NCBI GenBank assembly: GCA_017963125.1
Contig: JAGCUA010000063.1
Coordinates: 1 to 64,000, forward strand
DNA: 64,000 nt
Reading direction: 5' to 3'
Origin: a bacterium
GTDB lineage: Bacteria; UBP6; UBA1177
Made by a program: the position numbers and the translations under genes. Positions 18,245-29,000 of this stretch are shown here, piece by piece. Position 1 is the stretch's first letter. Each line of letters begins with the position of its first letter. The notes under the pieces were generated by a model. The model searched no databases, was not told the origin of the DNA, and saw nothing but the letters and a program-made list of their open reading frames with translations.

Positions 18245-19164
18245 TTTTTCCCCCAGTCATCTTTCATTTTCTTAATGTCGTCACGAATGCTTACGATGAG
18301 TTCCGCCAGAAAACCCATAAAAATGAAAATAAGCCCTGACAAAAAGAGTCCCAGGCTGAAATAAAGGAGCGGACGCATCCTGAAAACCGGATTTCCGAGC
18401 ACGAACTGGTCGTAAAGCAGCCATGCGACGGTCAGCAGCGAAACAAAAATCTGAATGAATCCCATCGAACCGAAGATACGCATCGGAGCTTTTGTGAAAG
18501 TCAGAATGAATTTGACCGCTACCGAATCAAAAAACGAAATCGGGATCCTTTTGAGACCGAAATGGCTGTGACCGCTTTTGCGTCTGTGCCACAGAACGGG
18601 AACTTCGACCGCGTTGTAGCCTTTTGCGTGGAGGATCTGGACGATAAAACGGTGCCAGTCGCTGCGAAGCTCAAGATCTTCGAGACAAACGCGTCTGAAA
18701 GCCTTGATCCAGTTCATGTCGCTCAAAGATATTCCGAAAAGGAATCTGCTGATTTCGTTATATATTCTCGACAGAAAAACTTTAAACTCGCGCCTTTTCT
18801 CCCTTTTTCCGCAGACAATGTCCACTCCAGGCTCAAAAGCCTTGATCAGCGCCGGAATGTCTTCATCCGGATAAGATTCGAGATCTGCCGGAAGGAAAAC
18901 TATGATCTCGCCGAGGCATTCCTTGAAACCGGTGTTCATCGCCTCTGTGAGTCCTCTGTTCTTCCGATGCCTGAAAAGACGCACCCACGGCCTCGTTTTA
19001 GCCGCTTTTTCGACAACTGCCGCGCTGCCGTCAGTCGAACCGTCATCAACCATCACAAGTTCGACATCGACATTTGCAGCCTTTGCCCCCTTTTCAGTTC
19101 TGTCAATGATTTCCGATAAATTGTTCTCTTCGTTGCAGAAAGGAATGAAAACCGAAACAAGCAT
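18241..19164 (-). CDS. Family 2 glycosyltransferase, dolichol/undecaprenyl-phosphate type
   Basis: A 307-aa GT2 enzyme. The GT-A domain (residues 1-225) has the nucleotide-binding VSVFIPFCNEENNL, the VMVDDGSTDGS strand, GLTEAMNTGF, and the acidic metal motif as PADLESYPDEDIP. Two C-terminal hydrophobic helices (about 233-290) match DPM1/GtrB-like enzymes that load one sugar onto a polyprenyl phosphate. The metal site reads PADL rather than the common DADL/DADG, an unusual first residue. The following gene overlaps by four bases. The sugar is unknown. Confidence 0.85.
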   Translation of the reverse strand: MLVSVFIPFCNEENNLSEIIDRTEKGAKAANVDVELVMVDDGSTDGSAAVVEKAAKTRPWVRLFRHRKNRGLTEAMNTGFKECLGEIIVFLPADLESYPDEDIPALIKAFEPGVDIVCGKREKRREFKVFLSRIYNEISRFLFGISLSDMNWIKAFRRVCLEDLELRSDWHRFIVQILHAKGYNAVEVPVLWHRRKSGHSHFGLKRIPISFFDSVAVKFILTFTKAPMRIFGSMGFIQIFVSLLTVAWLLYDQFVLGNPVFRMRPLLYFSLGLFLSGLIFIFMGFLAELIVSIRDDIKKMKDDWGKK

Positions 19165-19383
19165 AAAAAAAACTCCACAACAAACAATAAACCCGCAGAT
19201 TTTATCCGCGTTCTGCGCGGCTTCAAGTTTTTCCGCAAGATTTCAGTGTTTCCCCTTTTCTTATATAATTTTTTCTTGTTTTTTTATTCAAAAATTCAAT
19301 AATTATTACGCTTTGACTTTACTTCTGACCGCTCTCCGGTGGAGAGAAGAACAAAAGAAGGAAGTTTTTTAAAGGAGGTTTTC

Positions 19384-22300
19384 ATGAAACGCGTGCTTTG
19401 TTTGATTTTAGTTTTTGTTTCGCTTTTTGCGCTCGCTTCCTGCAGCAGCAAGAAAAAAAACAAACCCGAACAAAATGATGAAAAACCATCGTTCGAAGAA
19501 GAGGTTGCGAAGGAAATCCCAGCCGAAGAAGGCGGAACGATCACGAATTCCGATGAATCGGTAGCGATCGAAATCCCGGCCGGCGCTCTTGAAAGCGACA
19601 CGACTATCACGATGAGAATCTATGATGCTGCGGATTATCCCGGAACAGAAGATAAAACGGTGATCAGCAAAGTGGTCGAATTCGAACCAACGGGCACGAT
19701 TTTCAAAAAACCTGTTTTTATTTCGATGATAAGCACAGGAACCGGTGCAGAACTCAGGGCAGCTAAGAAAAAAGTCGTCACTGCTGCGGTTTACAAGGAG
19801 GAAGAAGGCCAATGGAGCTATAGCAAAACAGGAGCTGCAGTAAAAGTCAGCAAGGACGCTGCAGGCGATCCGATCATGACAACAGCTGCAGGCGACCCGA
19901 TCATGCTCAGCAACGGAAATCTGACGACTGCTGCAGGTGATCCCATCATGAATGCAGCTGCAGGTGATCCCATCATGGTTACGGCTGCAGGTGATCCCAT
20001 CATGACAACGGCTGCAGGTGATCCCATCATGATGACGACCGGTCACTTCACAGCTTACGCCTTTTTCTTTGTTGATGTCGAAGATGAGGAAAAACCTGTC
20101 GAAGAGCCGACAGAAGAGCCGGAAAAAGATGATGAAATCACAGATAACGACATAATCGACGAGCCGGTTGCAGACGATGATGAAATCTCTGACGAAGATG
20201 AAATTCCCGACGAACCCGAAGATGCTGACGAACCGGTTGCTGACGAAGACAACGACGTTTATGTCGCTGAATGCGGAAACGGCATTGTTGATCCCGATGA
20301 AGCGTGCGACAAAGGAACGGATAACGGCCAGACAGCCTGTGCTTACGGCGAAACATCATGCACAGTCTGCACGACAAACTGTCAGATCGCGGAAGGTTCG
20401 GTTTCCTACTGCGGCGACGGCATAGTTCAAAGCAACGAAAAATGCGACAAGGCTGAAACCGGTGACGGAATCGGTTCGACCTGCTCTAACGATTGCCTGA
20501 AAGTTTATTCCAAAGTGCTCTGCACCGGCATGGCGATCTGCATTGACGGCGAGGGAAAACAGATCCTCTGCCCGAAGGAAGATAACGATTTTTACGGTCA
20601 GGATGCGCAGTATGCCGCAAGAAAAGGCTGCGTGCCGCACAGCTACACAGAAATCGGAAATACTGAAGATGAAGAACGGCCTTTCATCAAAGACAACGCT
20701 ACCGGGCTCACGTGGTGGCTTACCGGAAAGGGTGGAACTTACGAAGAGATGAAAGACGAATGTTCCGTTTCTTACGGAGGAATCGAAGACTGGAGACTTC
20801 CGGAGCCTCAGGAACTTGCCGCTCTCGCCGATCACGGAATGCTTTACGGCAACAAGATCGATCCGGTTTATTTCGCAGAACTTTATGGAAGATATGATAA
20901 TGAACCCTTGGCTCGCGAAGTTTCCGACTCATACGTCTATTATCTTATCCTGACCTCGCTCGAAAATTATTTCTATCTGCTGCCCGAAGGTGTGATTGCC
21001 CGCATGACTAATTTAAGAAGTTCGAATACCGGATACCTTCTGTGTGTAAGCGGAGCAAAATACGGCGAAGCAAGTGCTGAAAACTATTCTACCGTTACTG
21101 AAAACGGCGATGAGATGATCTCGGATTCATCTACAAACCTTTTCTGGCAGAAAGAACCGGTCAAGAAGGCGACTTGGAAAGAGGCGCTTTCCTACTGCGA
21201 AGACCTTGAATATGCAGGGCACTCTGATTGGAGACTTCCGAACATGAACGAACTTGCAACGCTTATAGACTATTCTAAATTATCGGCGGAAATTGTTGAT
21301 GAAGATGAAGTTATATCTTCATTCCCGGGTATGACGTTCGATACATTCTGGAGTTCGACTCCGGCACCTGTCGATTATTATGTATGGATTCTCTATATGG
21401 ATGGAGGAGCATTCGCTCCGTACGGAGATTATGAAGGAAGCGGCGACGATGATTACCCTGTTCAACCTGAATTGAAAAGCATTAAAAGAGACGATATCGC
21501 GGAAGGAGACGGTTTCTCAGTCCTCTGTGTAAGAAGCGATCTTGATGAAAGAACTGAAGTCCCTGAGTGTGACGGCACCGGCACCGGACCTTGCAAAGAT
21601 GAAAACGGGACTATCTGGTCATCGAGACTCTATCCTGAAATTTTTGCAGATTTTGATAAATCTTATATCTCGTCGTATTCCGATAAACCCAGAAACAGCA
21701 GTTATTATGAAAAGAGTGTTTATGTTTATATGTATGGCGTTGCCGCAATGTGCCGCTATCTTAATGAAAACGGCTCTAACAAGTGGCGCCTTCCGACACT
21801 GAAAGAGATCCGCAAGACTGTTACGACTGAAAAACTTAAAAACGGCGGAAACTGCGGCGTAACGGATGAACATTTCGCAACTTCTTACTTCGATGAAGCG
21901 GCATGCAGCGGTGATACGGTTTCAAAGACAACTTTGAATGATTTCGGCACCATACTCTCAGGCACTTTGACACGCGATGAATGGGATTATAGCGGAGAGG
22001 ATGAGGAGAATCCGATGCTCTGGGGTGTAGATGTCGCTCATGGCGTTTTATACAGCATAGAATCTCCTTCCATTTATGAACTTCTCCAAAGGTGCGTTCT
22101 TGACGAAACTCTGCCTGATTATGTGACTGCTCCTTACAGCGATCCGGCTACAGGACTCACATGGTCTGAACTTGCGCCGGACGCAATGAACTGGCCGGAT
22201 GCTTATGATCACTGCGCATCTCTTAATACGGAAGAAGATCCGGAAAACTTCTGGCGACTTCCTACGACGGCGGAACTTCAAACGCTTCTCAGTAACTGTG

Positions 22301-22653
22301 AAGAGGATTCTTGTGCGATAGATTTGAGCGGCAGATATTCGCTCTTCGGCGACATCTCGTATTCCTGGACTTCCGATATCAATGAAGATGAAACAGTCAA
22401 CGGGATCGATTTTACCGAAGCCTCAATTTCATCGATGCCGATAGGTAAAGAAGGTACAACTTATTATGTTGCTGATGTCCGCTGCGTTTCAGGCGGTGTG
22501 GACTTGTGCGATGGAAACACATGCGCTTCGGTTGAAAATGCGACAGGAAGATGTCTTACAAACCCGGAGAGTGAGAGCGGATACTCATGCGAATGCGGGG
22601 AAGACTATTATTGGGACAACAACGAGTGTGTGAAAATTCTCACTATTGAGTGA
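19384..22653 (+). CDS. Large DUF1566 lipoprotein with ZU5-like domain and AAGDPIM repeats
   Basis: A 1089-aa lipoprotein. AAAGGAGG precedes the ATG; a 15-codon longer frame lacks a site. The lipobox is ALASC. A ZU5-like beta domain (about residues 45-130) contains GGTITNSDESVAIEIPAGAL and VVEFEPTGTIFKKPV. It is followed by six AAGDPIM units (about 159-216), an Asp/Glu/Pro stalk, two DUF4215-like cysteine repeats (CGNGIVDPDEACDKG and CGDGIVQSNEKCDK), then four or so DUF1566 domains with W(R/K)LP signatures. It ends with an EGF-like module. It is anchored, probably in the outer membrane, and displays repeated lectin-like units. The 218 bp upstream hold only a possible TATAAT at 19264-19269. Confidence 0.8.
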   Translation: MKRVLCLILVFVSLFALASCSSKKKNKPEQNDEKPSFEEEVAKEIPAEEGGTITNSDESVAIEIPAGALESDTTITMRIYDAADYPGTEDKTVISKVVEFEPTGTIFKKPVFISMISTGTGAELRAAKKKVVTAAVYKEEEGQWSYSKTGAAVKVSKDAAGDPIMTTAAGDPIMLSNGNLTTAAGDPIMNAAAGDPIMVTAAGDPIMTTAAGDPIMMTTGHFTAYAFFFVDVEDEEKPVEEPTEEPEKDDEITDNDIIDEPVADDDEISDEDEIPDEPEDADEPVADEDNDVYVAECGNGIVDPDEACDKGTDNGQTACAYGETSCTVCTTNCQIAEGSVSYCGDGIVQSNEKCDKAETGDGIGSTCSNDCLKVYSKVLCTGMAICIDGEGKQILCPKEDNDFYGQDAQYAARKGCVPHSYTEIGNTEDEERPFIKDNATGLTWWLTGKGGTYEEMKDECSVSYGGIEDWRLPEPQELAALADHGMLYGNKIDPVYFAELYGRYDNEPLAREVSDSYVYYLILTSLENYFYLLPEGVIARMTNLRSSNTGYLLCVSGAKYGEASAENYSTVTENGDEMISDSSTNLFWQKEPVKKATWKEALSYCEDLEYAGHSDWRLPNMNELATLIDYSKLSAEIVDEDEVISSFPGMTFDTFWSSTPAPVDYYVWILYMDGGAFAPYGDYEGSGDDDYPVQPELKSIKRDDIAEGDGFSVLCVRSDLDERTEVPECDGTGTGPCKDENGTIWSSRLYPEIFADFDKSYISSYSDKPRNSSYYEKSVYVYMYGVAAMCRYLNENGSNKWRLPTLKEIRKTVTTEKLKNGGNCGVTDEHFATSYFDEAACSGDTVSKTTLNDFGTILSGTLTRDEWDYSGEDEENPMLWGVDVAHGVLYSIESPSIYELLQRCVLDETLPDYVTAPYSDPATGLTWSELAPDAMNWPDAYDHCASLNTEEDPENFWRLPTTAELQTLLSNCEEDSCAIDLSGRYSLFGDISYSWTSDINEDETVNGIDFTEASISSMPIGKEGTTYYVADVRCVSGGVDLCDGNTCASVENATGRCLTNPESESGYSCECGEDYYWDNNECVKILTIE
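19858..20031 (+). repeat. Coding tandem repeat (AAGDPIM, 27-bp period)
   Basis: Six copies of a 21-bp core encoding AAGDPIM. The last four (starting 19930, 19957, 19984 and 20011) are identical at the DNA level and spaced exactly 27 bp apart, separated by two variable codons. The first two copies differ at synonymous positions. This pattern indicates recent expansion by slippage or unequal recombination while keeping the reading frame. Confidence 0.95.
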
Positions 22654-22715
22654 CCTGATCGTCTAAAATACTGCAAAAAGGCATGACAGTGTCGTTTTAA
22701 TTTCTTTCATCGACT

Positions 22716-24479
22716 ATGGAAAACATCGGAAATTCCTACATAATCGACGAAAATTTGCTCAAAAAGCTGCCGGAAACTCCCGGGGTTTACCAGTTCAAGA
22801 ACAAACTCGGCAAAGTGATATATATCGGCAAGGCTAAAAACCTGAAAGCGCGCGTTTCGCAGTATATTTCCGGGACCGACAGCCGTCCCATGGTCGAATC
22901 GCTGATGAAAAAAGCAGGAAGCGTCGAAATCATCCTCACGAACTCGGAAACCGAAGCACTTGTTCTCGAAAATCTGCTGATAAAAAACAGGCAGCCGCTT
23001 TTCAACATCGATCTCAAGGACGACAAAACATATCCGTATCTCGCTGTTACCGATGAAGAGTGGCCGCGCCTCATTTCCACAAGGCATCTCAGCAGGAAAC
23101 TGAAATATTTCAGAGGTCCTTTCACTCAAGTCAACCTTTTAAATTCGCTGAAGAAGCTGATACAGACGCTCTATCCGCTCAAATACTGCTCGAACAAGCG
23201 TCCGAAAGGGTGCATAAACTTCGAACTCGGCCTATGCCCGGCTCCGTGCAGGAAAGATGCCGACAGAGCGGCATATCTCGAAAACGTAAAAAACACGATT
23301 GAAATCCTGCAAGGGAAAAAGTGGAATGAAATTTCAAGAATAATTCAGGAAAAAATCGTTTTGAACGCAGAAGCCCTCAATTTTGAAAAAGCGGCTAAAT
23401 TGCGTGATTTATTAGAACTTCTACCCGATATCAGACGAAAGTACAGCGTCGAATTTTCAGGAAGCGGCGCCGAAGACTTCTTCTGCTTCAAAAGAGTCGG
23501 CGACACACTTTTTGCCGCAGCGGCGCGTTACAGCGAAGGAAAACTGCTCTCGCTCAAATCCTGTTCCGCTTCCGGAATATTCGAAGAAATGTCAAGCTGG
23601 ACAGCGACGTTCCTCACCTCGTTCTATTCCGGAAAAGAGACTCCCGACAAAATTTTTCTCTTTCCCGAAACGCTGACGAAAGATGAGATCTCGGCAATTC
23701 TGCAGCGGAAAATCAGAAAAACTGGCGCTGCCGGCGGCGAGATACTCAAAATGCTGCAGACCAACATCGAACAGAACATACGCGTTTTCTTCAACGACAC
23801 GGAAAAGACAAACAAAGCTCTTTCAGTGATCTCGAAATTCCTCAAAACGCCGGTTTCTTCGATACAGTGCCTCGACATTTCAACACTTTACGGCGAATAC
23901 AACGTAGCCGGCGCTGTGTGGTGGGAAAACGGAAAATTCAACAGGCAGAAATACCGCAAATACAAAATCAAAACTGTAAAAGGAGTCGATGATTTCGGCA
24001 GTCTGCGGGAAGTTGCTACACGCCTTCTCAAACGCTGGCAGGAAAATTCGCTCGAAAAACCGTCACTCCTTCTTATTGACGGCGGCGAGGGTCAGGTTTC
24101 ATCGGTAAAATCGGTAATCCAGGATTTCGTTCCGGTAGCGGGGATCATCAAAGACCGTCACAACGTGAAGGAAATGGAACTTCTGATCGACGGATCCGGA
24201 AATGAACTCGTGCTGCAGGATGCCGCTTTCGCGATGCTTCTGAAAGCGATCAGGAACGAAACTCACCGCTTTTCTATAACTTTCAACAGGGAGCAGCGCA
24301 AAGAAAGACTCGAACTCCCCTTTTCAAAAATCAAAGGGATCGGCAGAGCGCGCGAAAACGCCCTGCTTGAAAAATTCCGCACGATCGATGCAATCAAAAA
24401 GGCAACTGTTCAGGAAATAGCCGAAATTCCGGGAATCACAGAAGAATTAGCTGAAGAGATCCTCAAAGCTCTGGAATAA
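22716..24479 (+). CDS. uvrC: Excinuclease ABC subunit C
   Basis: A 587-aa UvrC. With UvrA and UvrB it makes the two incisions around bulky DNA lesions. The order of domains is complete: GIY-YIG nuclease (LPETPGVYQF, then VIYIGKAKNLKARV, residues 18-50) for the 3' cut, a Cys-rich zone (CSNKRPKGCINFELGLCPAPC), the UVR motif that binds UvrB (LNFEKAAKLRDLLE), the RNase H-like nuclease for the 5' cut (LDISTLYG, LLLIDGGEGQ), and tandem helix-hairpin-helices at the C-terminus (IKGIGRARENALLEKF, IAEIPGITEELAEEIL). Slightly short but intact. No strong ribosome site is visible before the ATG. Confidence 0.96.
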   Translation: MENIGNSYIIDENLLKKLPETPGVYQFKNKLGKVIYIGKAKNLKARVSQYISGTDSRPMVESLMKKAGSVEIILTNSETEALVLENLLIKNRQPLFNIDLKDDKTYPYLAVTDEEWPRLISTRHLSRKLKYFRGPFTQVNLLNSLKKLIQTLYPLKYCSNKRPKGCINFELGLCPAPCRKDADRAAYLENVKNTIEILQGKKWNEISRIIQEKIVLNAEALNFEKAAKLRDLLELLPDIRRKYSVEFSGSGAEDFFCFKRVGDTLFAAAARYSEGKLLSLKSCSASGIFEEMSSWTATFLTSFYSGKETPDKIFLFPETLTKDEISAILQRKIRKTGAAGGEILKMLQTNIEQNIRVFFNDTEKTNKALSVISKFLKTPVSSIQCLDISTLYGEYNVAGAVWWENGKFNRQKYRKYKIKTVKGVDDFGSLREVATRLLKRWQENSLEKPSLLLIDGGEGQVSSVKSVIQDFVPVAGIIKDRHNVKEMELLIDGSGNELVLQDAAFAMLLKAIRNETHRFSITFNREQRKERLELPFSKIKGIGRARENALLEKFRTIDAIKKATVQEIAEIPGITEELAEEILKALE

Positions 24480-24526
24480 TTTACATTTTCGGAGATTTTT
24501 CAGAAATATTACGTGAAAAAGAGATG

Positions 24527-25990
24527 TCATAAAACACTCACAGAGCACCCTTTTTCCGTCGTTTTTACAGGAAGCATCGAATCGTCAGGGAATTCGTCGA
24601 TGTCGCTTCCCATCTCAAGATCTTCAGGTTCGTAGGTTTCTTCCTCGATTTCGGGAAGTCCGCCCTTGCATTCATGCCTTTCGCAGAGCAGCTGAAGCGC
24701 GGCGAGAGCGTTGATCCTGCCGTAACCGTATTTTTCGCTGAAGCCGTTTTCATCGTATGCCGCATCGACCGGCGAAACTTTGTCAGCGGTAACTGTGATG
24801 ATCTCGTAAAGCTCGTCTCTGCTCAATTCCGGATAAGCCGAAATCATAAGCCCTGCAACCGCTGCGGCAAGAGGTGAAGCGCTGCTCGTTCCGCCGAAAG
24901 ACGAGGTGTAGTCGCTCTGCGAGTAGCCGTACCAGCTCCGTGCGTCGATCGTCCAGATCCCGTCTTTTATCGTGTCGAAGGCAAACGGGTTCCACACATA
25001 ATCGCCGTCTACATCGGAAGACGGCGCCATAATGTCGAGATCTCTGCCGAAATCGCTGTAGTTTGACCTTTGTCCGTAGGCATTGAGCGCTCCCACAGCG
25101 ATAACATCGTCGTTTGCGGCATAACCGTCGAAGCTATCTTCAGCACTGATGTCTTCATTCCCGTTTCCTGCAGCAAAAAAAATGACGACACCGAGTCCGT
25201 TCCGCTCCTTTTCCCGTGCATATTTCACGATTTCCTTGATGACTTCAGGCATATCTTCGGCTCCGCCGTTATCGGCAGGGCCCCAACTGTTTGAAATTAT
25301 CTGAGCTCCGTGATCCAGAACAAAATTGAAGGCATTCGCCATGTTTTCACCTTCGCCGAGCATATCACCGGAACGGACTGGAACGATTTTGCACTCCGGG
25401 CACGCACCGGCAACGCCGAGAGAATTGTCTTTCACAGCTGCGATAACGCCGGTGACGCAGGTTCCGTGCGGCTCGTTGGCATCGGCATAAGGATAATCGT
25501 CGCCGTCAACCAGATCGAGTCCTTTCAGATATTTACCTTTCATATCGGGGTGATGCAGATCGAAAGCATCGTCGATTATGCCGATCTTCACTCCTTTTCC
25601 CGGCTTTATCCCGAGACTTTCAAGATACTCCCATGCAGCAGCGACTTTTGCGTCGTTTCCTTCGATCCCGCGCTGCCCGGTGTTGAGAAGATGCCACTGG
25701 TTCGCAAAAAAAGGATCGTTGCTTCTGTATCCGATATTCATTTTTTTATCAGGGATCACCTTTTTCACAAGCGGTGATTTCGAAATGCAATCCATAGAAT
25801 TTTCTTTGGAATAAGTGTGAACTGCGTAAAAATTCGTCCTTTTTATCTTGTAAGAATCAGTTATTCCGCACTTTTCGAAATCGCTTTTCAGGAACTTTCT
25901 TGAATCATCCTTAAGCTGCACAAAAACTGTCTCTTCGGCAAACATAACGAAAAACATAAGTAAGAAGGCGGCCAAAAAGAGTTTTTTCAT
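24527..25990 (-). CDS. Exported subtilisin-like (S8) serine protease
   Basis: A 487-aa secreted protease. A signal peptide (MKKLFLAAFLLMFFVMFAEE) is followed by a propeptide of roughly 75 residues. The catalytic triad is visible: Asp in VKIGIIDDAFDLHHPD (about 133), His in PHGTCVTGVIAA (about 172) and Ser in GGTSSASPLAAAVAG (about 365), with the oxyanion Asn in SNSWG. A short acidic tail (EEETYEPEDLEMGSDIDE) ends the protein. It starts 31 bases after the stop of the 1311-aa cysteine-rich lipoprotein on the same strand, so the two are probably co-transcribed and the protease could process that surface protein. This link is inferred from position. Confidence 0.92.
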   Translation of the reverse strand: MKKLFLAAFLLMFFVMFAEETVFVQLKDDSRKFLKSDFEKCGITDSYKIKRTNFYAVHTYSKENSMDCISKSPLVKKVIPDKKMNIGYRSNDPFFANQWHLLNTGQRGIEGNDAKVAAAWEYLESLGIKPGKGVKIGIIDDAFDLHHPDMKGKYLKGLDLVDGDDYPYADANEPHGTCVTGVIAAVKDNSLGVAGACPECKIVPVRSGDMLGEGENMANAFNFVLDHGAQIISNSWGPADNGGAEDMPEVIKEIVKYAREKERNGLGVVIFFAAGNGNEDISAEDSFDGYAANDDVIAVGALNAYGQRSNYSDFGRDLDIMAPSSDVDGDYVWNPFAFDTIKDGIWTIDARSWYGYSQSDYTSSFGGTSSASPLAAAVAGLMISAYPELSRDELYEIITVTADKVSPVDAAYDENGFSEKYGYGRINALAALQLLCERHECKGGLPEIEEETYEPEDLEMGSDIDEFPDDSMLPVKTTEKGCSVSVL

Positions 25991-26021
25991 GCTGCACTCC
26001 GGATTTTTTAAATCTCAGAAC

Positions 26022-29000
26022 TTACTGGCAGTCTGCAGAGTCGTCGAAATGGTCTGTCGGGAAGAAGTCGCTGCACATTTTGTCGCAGCTTCCGTTGTTT
26101 TTCCAGGAACATGCGTCGGCAGGTCCGCAGGTGCAGTTCGAAGGTTCCTGATCGGAGCAGAGTTCCGCCACTTTTTCGGTATCAGAGCAGTCGTAGGTGC
26201 ATACACAGCCGTTTCTCTCGATCGATCCGCTGTCGGTGTAGCTCGTTTCACACGATCCGCCGAGGCCTCCGACATCTTCAGAACGGCAGTAGGAATCGCA
26301 GTTTGCCGTGTAAAGCAGACCGAGCGATGAATCGCACATGCAGAGATCGGTTTTGTCGGGAAGGCACATCCGGTATGATGATGAACATATTCCCTTGCAG
26401 GAATCTTTATCAGTGGCTTCCTTGATATAAGAAATCGAGAATGTTCCGTAGGCTGTTGCATCGTTTGAATCGATTATGAGATAGTAAATCCCGGCAGTCG
26501 TTGCGTCAGTTTCGAAGTTGATGAGCCCGCCGCCGTAGATGCAGGTATCAAGGTCATCCGATTTTACGACATAGATCGAAGCCGCGAACGCCGCGTTTAT
26601 CTGAGCGTGGAAATAGTCTCCTGCAGCCATATTCATCGAATAGACGACATCCTTTCCGGTAAGTGACGCATTTTCGCAGATTCCGGCAGTCGGAGCATAG
26701 TCATCCTCAGCCGAGATCGTGAGTCCCTGCAGGTTTCCCTTCCCTTCGAGAGCTATAGCACCTTCGATTTTGTCGTTTTCGGGAACCGGCGGTGTGTCAT
26801 TGATATCAAGCTGGATCGTAAAATCGTATTCAAGCGGAGCAGCCGCTGTATCTATAACGATTATATATTCAGCATCGGATCCGGAATCATTGTAGTAGAT
26901 TATTTCTTCAGGATCTCCGAAACCGCCGAAAGCATTGCCTGCAAGGCATGTATCCTCAATTTCACCGCAGCCTGAAAGAACCGATATCGTCGGATCGAAA
27001 GCGCCGGACTCGGGAGTTACGCGCAGAGTCATGATCTTTCCTGCCGGAACATTTACTTTGTAGAAAAGGTCAGGGCCCCAGCTATAGAAATCGGTGCAGC
27101 TTGACGTATCTGCGGAATCGAGCGCCTTTTTGACGCTTTCGTGATAAGTTCCCGGTTCAAGTTCCTTCGCTCCTTCGCAGGTATTGTTCGCATCAGGATC
27201 GAACGAATCGATCTCAAGAATATAAGGCATGTTGTAAAGAGCCTGGCGGTACATCGGCGACTGTCTTACCAGAACATAGTAATAACCGTCTGCCGGCGCC
27301 TTGTAGTCCATTATTTCCGAATAGTAGTGCTGTGCGAAATGGGCATAGTCCATATCTTCGTTGACAGCAAGCTGGGAACCGTTTTCATCCAGAAGAGCTA
27401 TGTAAGTGTCGGCTCTGTTCTCGCCGCAGTAAGGATGCGTCCTGACTTTGAGATACTGACCCGCTTTTGCTTTGAACTTGAAGTAGTCGAAATCCTCTTC
27501 GTTATTTTTGTGTCCGAAACCGGCGAAGACAAAACCATTGGAAACCTCCTGAGCTGACGCCAAGTCGTTGTTAGGCTCTGTTTCGAGAGTTCCGAGAGAT
27601 TTCTTTGGAACGCAGCTTCCGCTCCTGCACTCTTTGAATCCGCAGCCGCAGTCTTCATCGGTCGAGCATGTCAAGTTCTGGCAGTAGTTGTCGTAGCACT
27701 TTCCGCTCAGGCATTCTTTGTCGGCATCACAGATCCAGTCGTCAAGCAAAGTCGGGACCGCGCAGTTGTTTTCGCTGTTGCAGAAAGCCTTGCCCTCTTT
27801 GCAGGAACCGGAAACCGGATAGCAGTAATGACCGTTGCAGCGCGTTCCTTCCGGGCAGAGAGTGTAGTTCTGCTCACAGTCTTCGACGCAGTACTTGTTG
27901 CCGTCGTAGTCGGTGAGGCACATTCCGTAGTCATAGAAAACCTTCTTGCAGTCGGTATCGGTTTCGCACGGTCTGCATGTTTTCTGCGTTCCTGTCGGAG
28001 TAACGGCATCATAACCGTCGCAGCTGGAATCTGACGAACATGAACTCGTACACGTTCCGTGTTCACAGTTCGTAAACTTCTCGCAGTCGTCGTCGAAACG
28101 GCATGAAGCGTAGACATCGCTTCTGTAAGGATATGCTTTCTGGCAGATTCCGTCGTAGCAGCCGCCTATGTCGAAGCAGTCGGCGTCGCTTTCGCATGAT
28201 TTCGTGCAGTAGTACTGCTGGATCGTGTAGTCAGTATAGCAGTTTTCGCACGACCAGACATACGGACAGTATTCGCCGGGTTTGAAACTCTGCTGCTCTT
28301 TCGAAATGCAGACACCTAAGATCTGCGGATCTCCGCCTTCTTCAGATTCCTGCTGACCGTAAACATAACAGGTCTTGTCTATTTCACACTCGCTGTCTTT
28401 CGTGCAGGCTTTACTGCAGAAATATCCTCCGAAACATGAATATCCGTCGGCGCACTGCCAGTCTGAATAGCAGTCCTGGCCGAATTCCACGCGTTTCAGC
28501 ATTTTGTCCTGAGCACAGATATATTCTGCGTAACTTCCGAAGTCGCTTGTTTTCTTCACTGCAAGACACTGGCTGCCGTTTGCACAGGTTTTTGTAGTCG
28601 TTGCAGAGCCCGTTTCAGGATCGGTAACTTCGCTGTCGGTACAGTGAGAACCGCAGATCTTGTCGCCTTCGAACTCGATGCACTCTCCGCTCGCGCACTG
28701 GTCGTCGTAGTTGCAGTAGGTGCCGTCAGGAAGGTTGAATCTGTTCTTGTCGAAGCATACCTCCGAGCTGCCGAAATAATCCGGCAATGTTCCGCACTCG
28801 TAGCCGCTTCCGCAACTGCTGAAAATACTTCCGCAGGTCTTGACGCAATATCCGTCGTAACAGCCTCCGCTTGAGCAGTCCATTCCGCTCTGACAGTGGT
28901 TGCCGAGCTCGCCGCTTCCCTTCGGAACGCAGTATTTGTCGTATTTGAAACCTTTGTCAGAGCCGCCTTCCATGCACTTTCCGCACGAACCGCAGGAATC

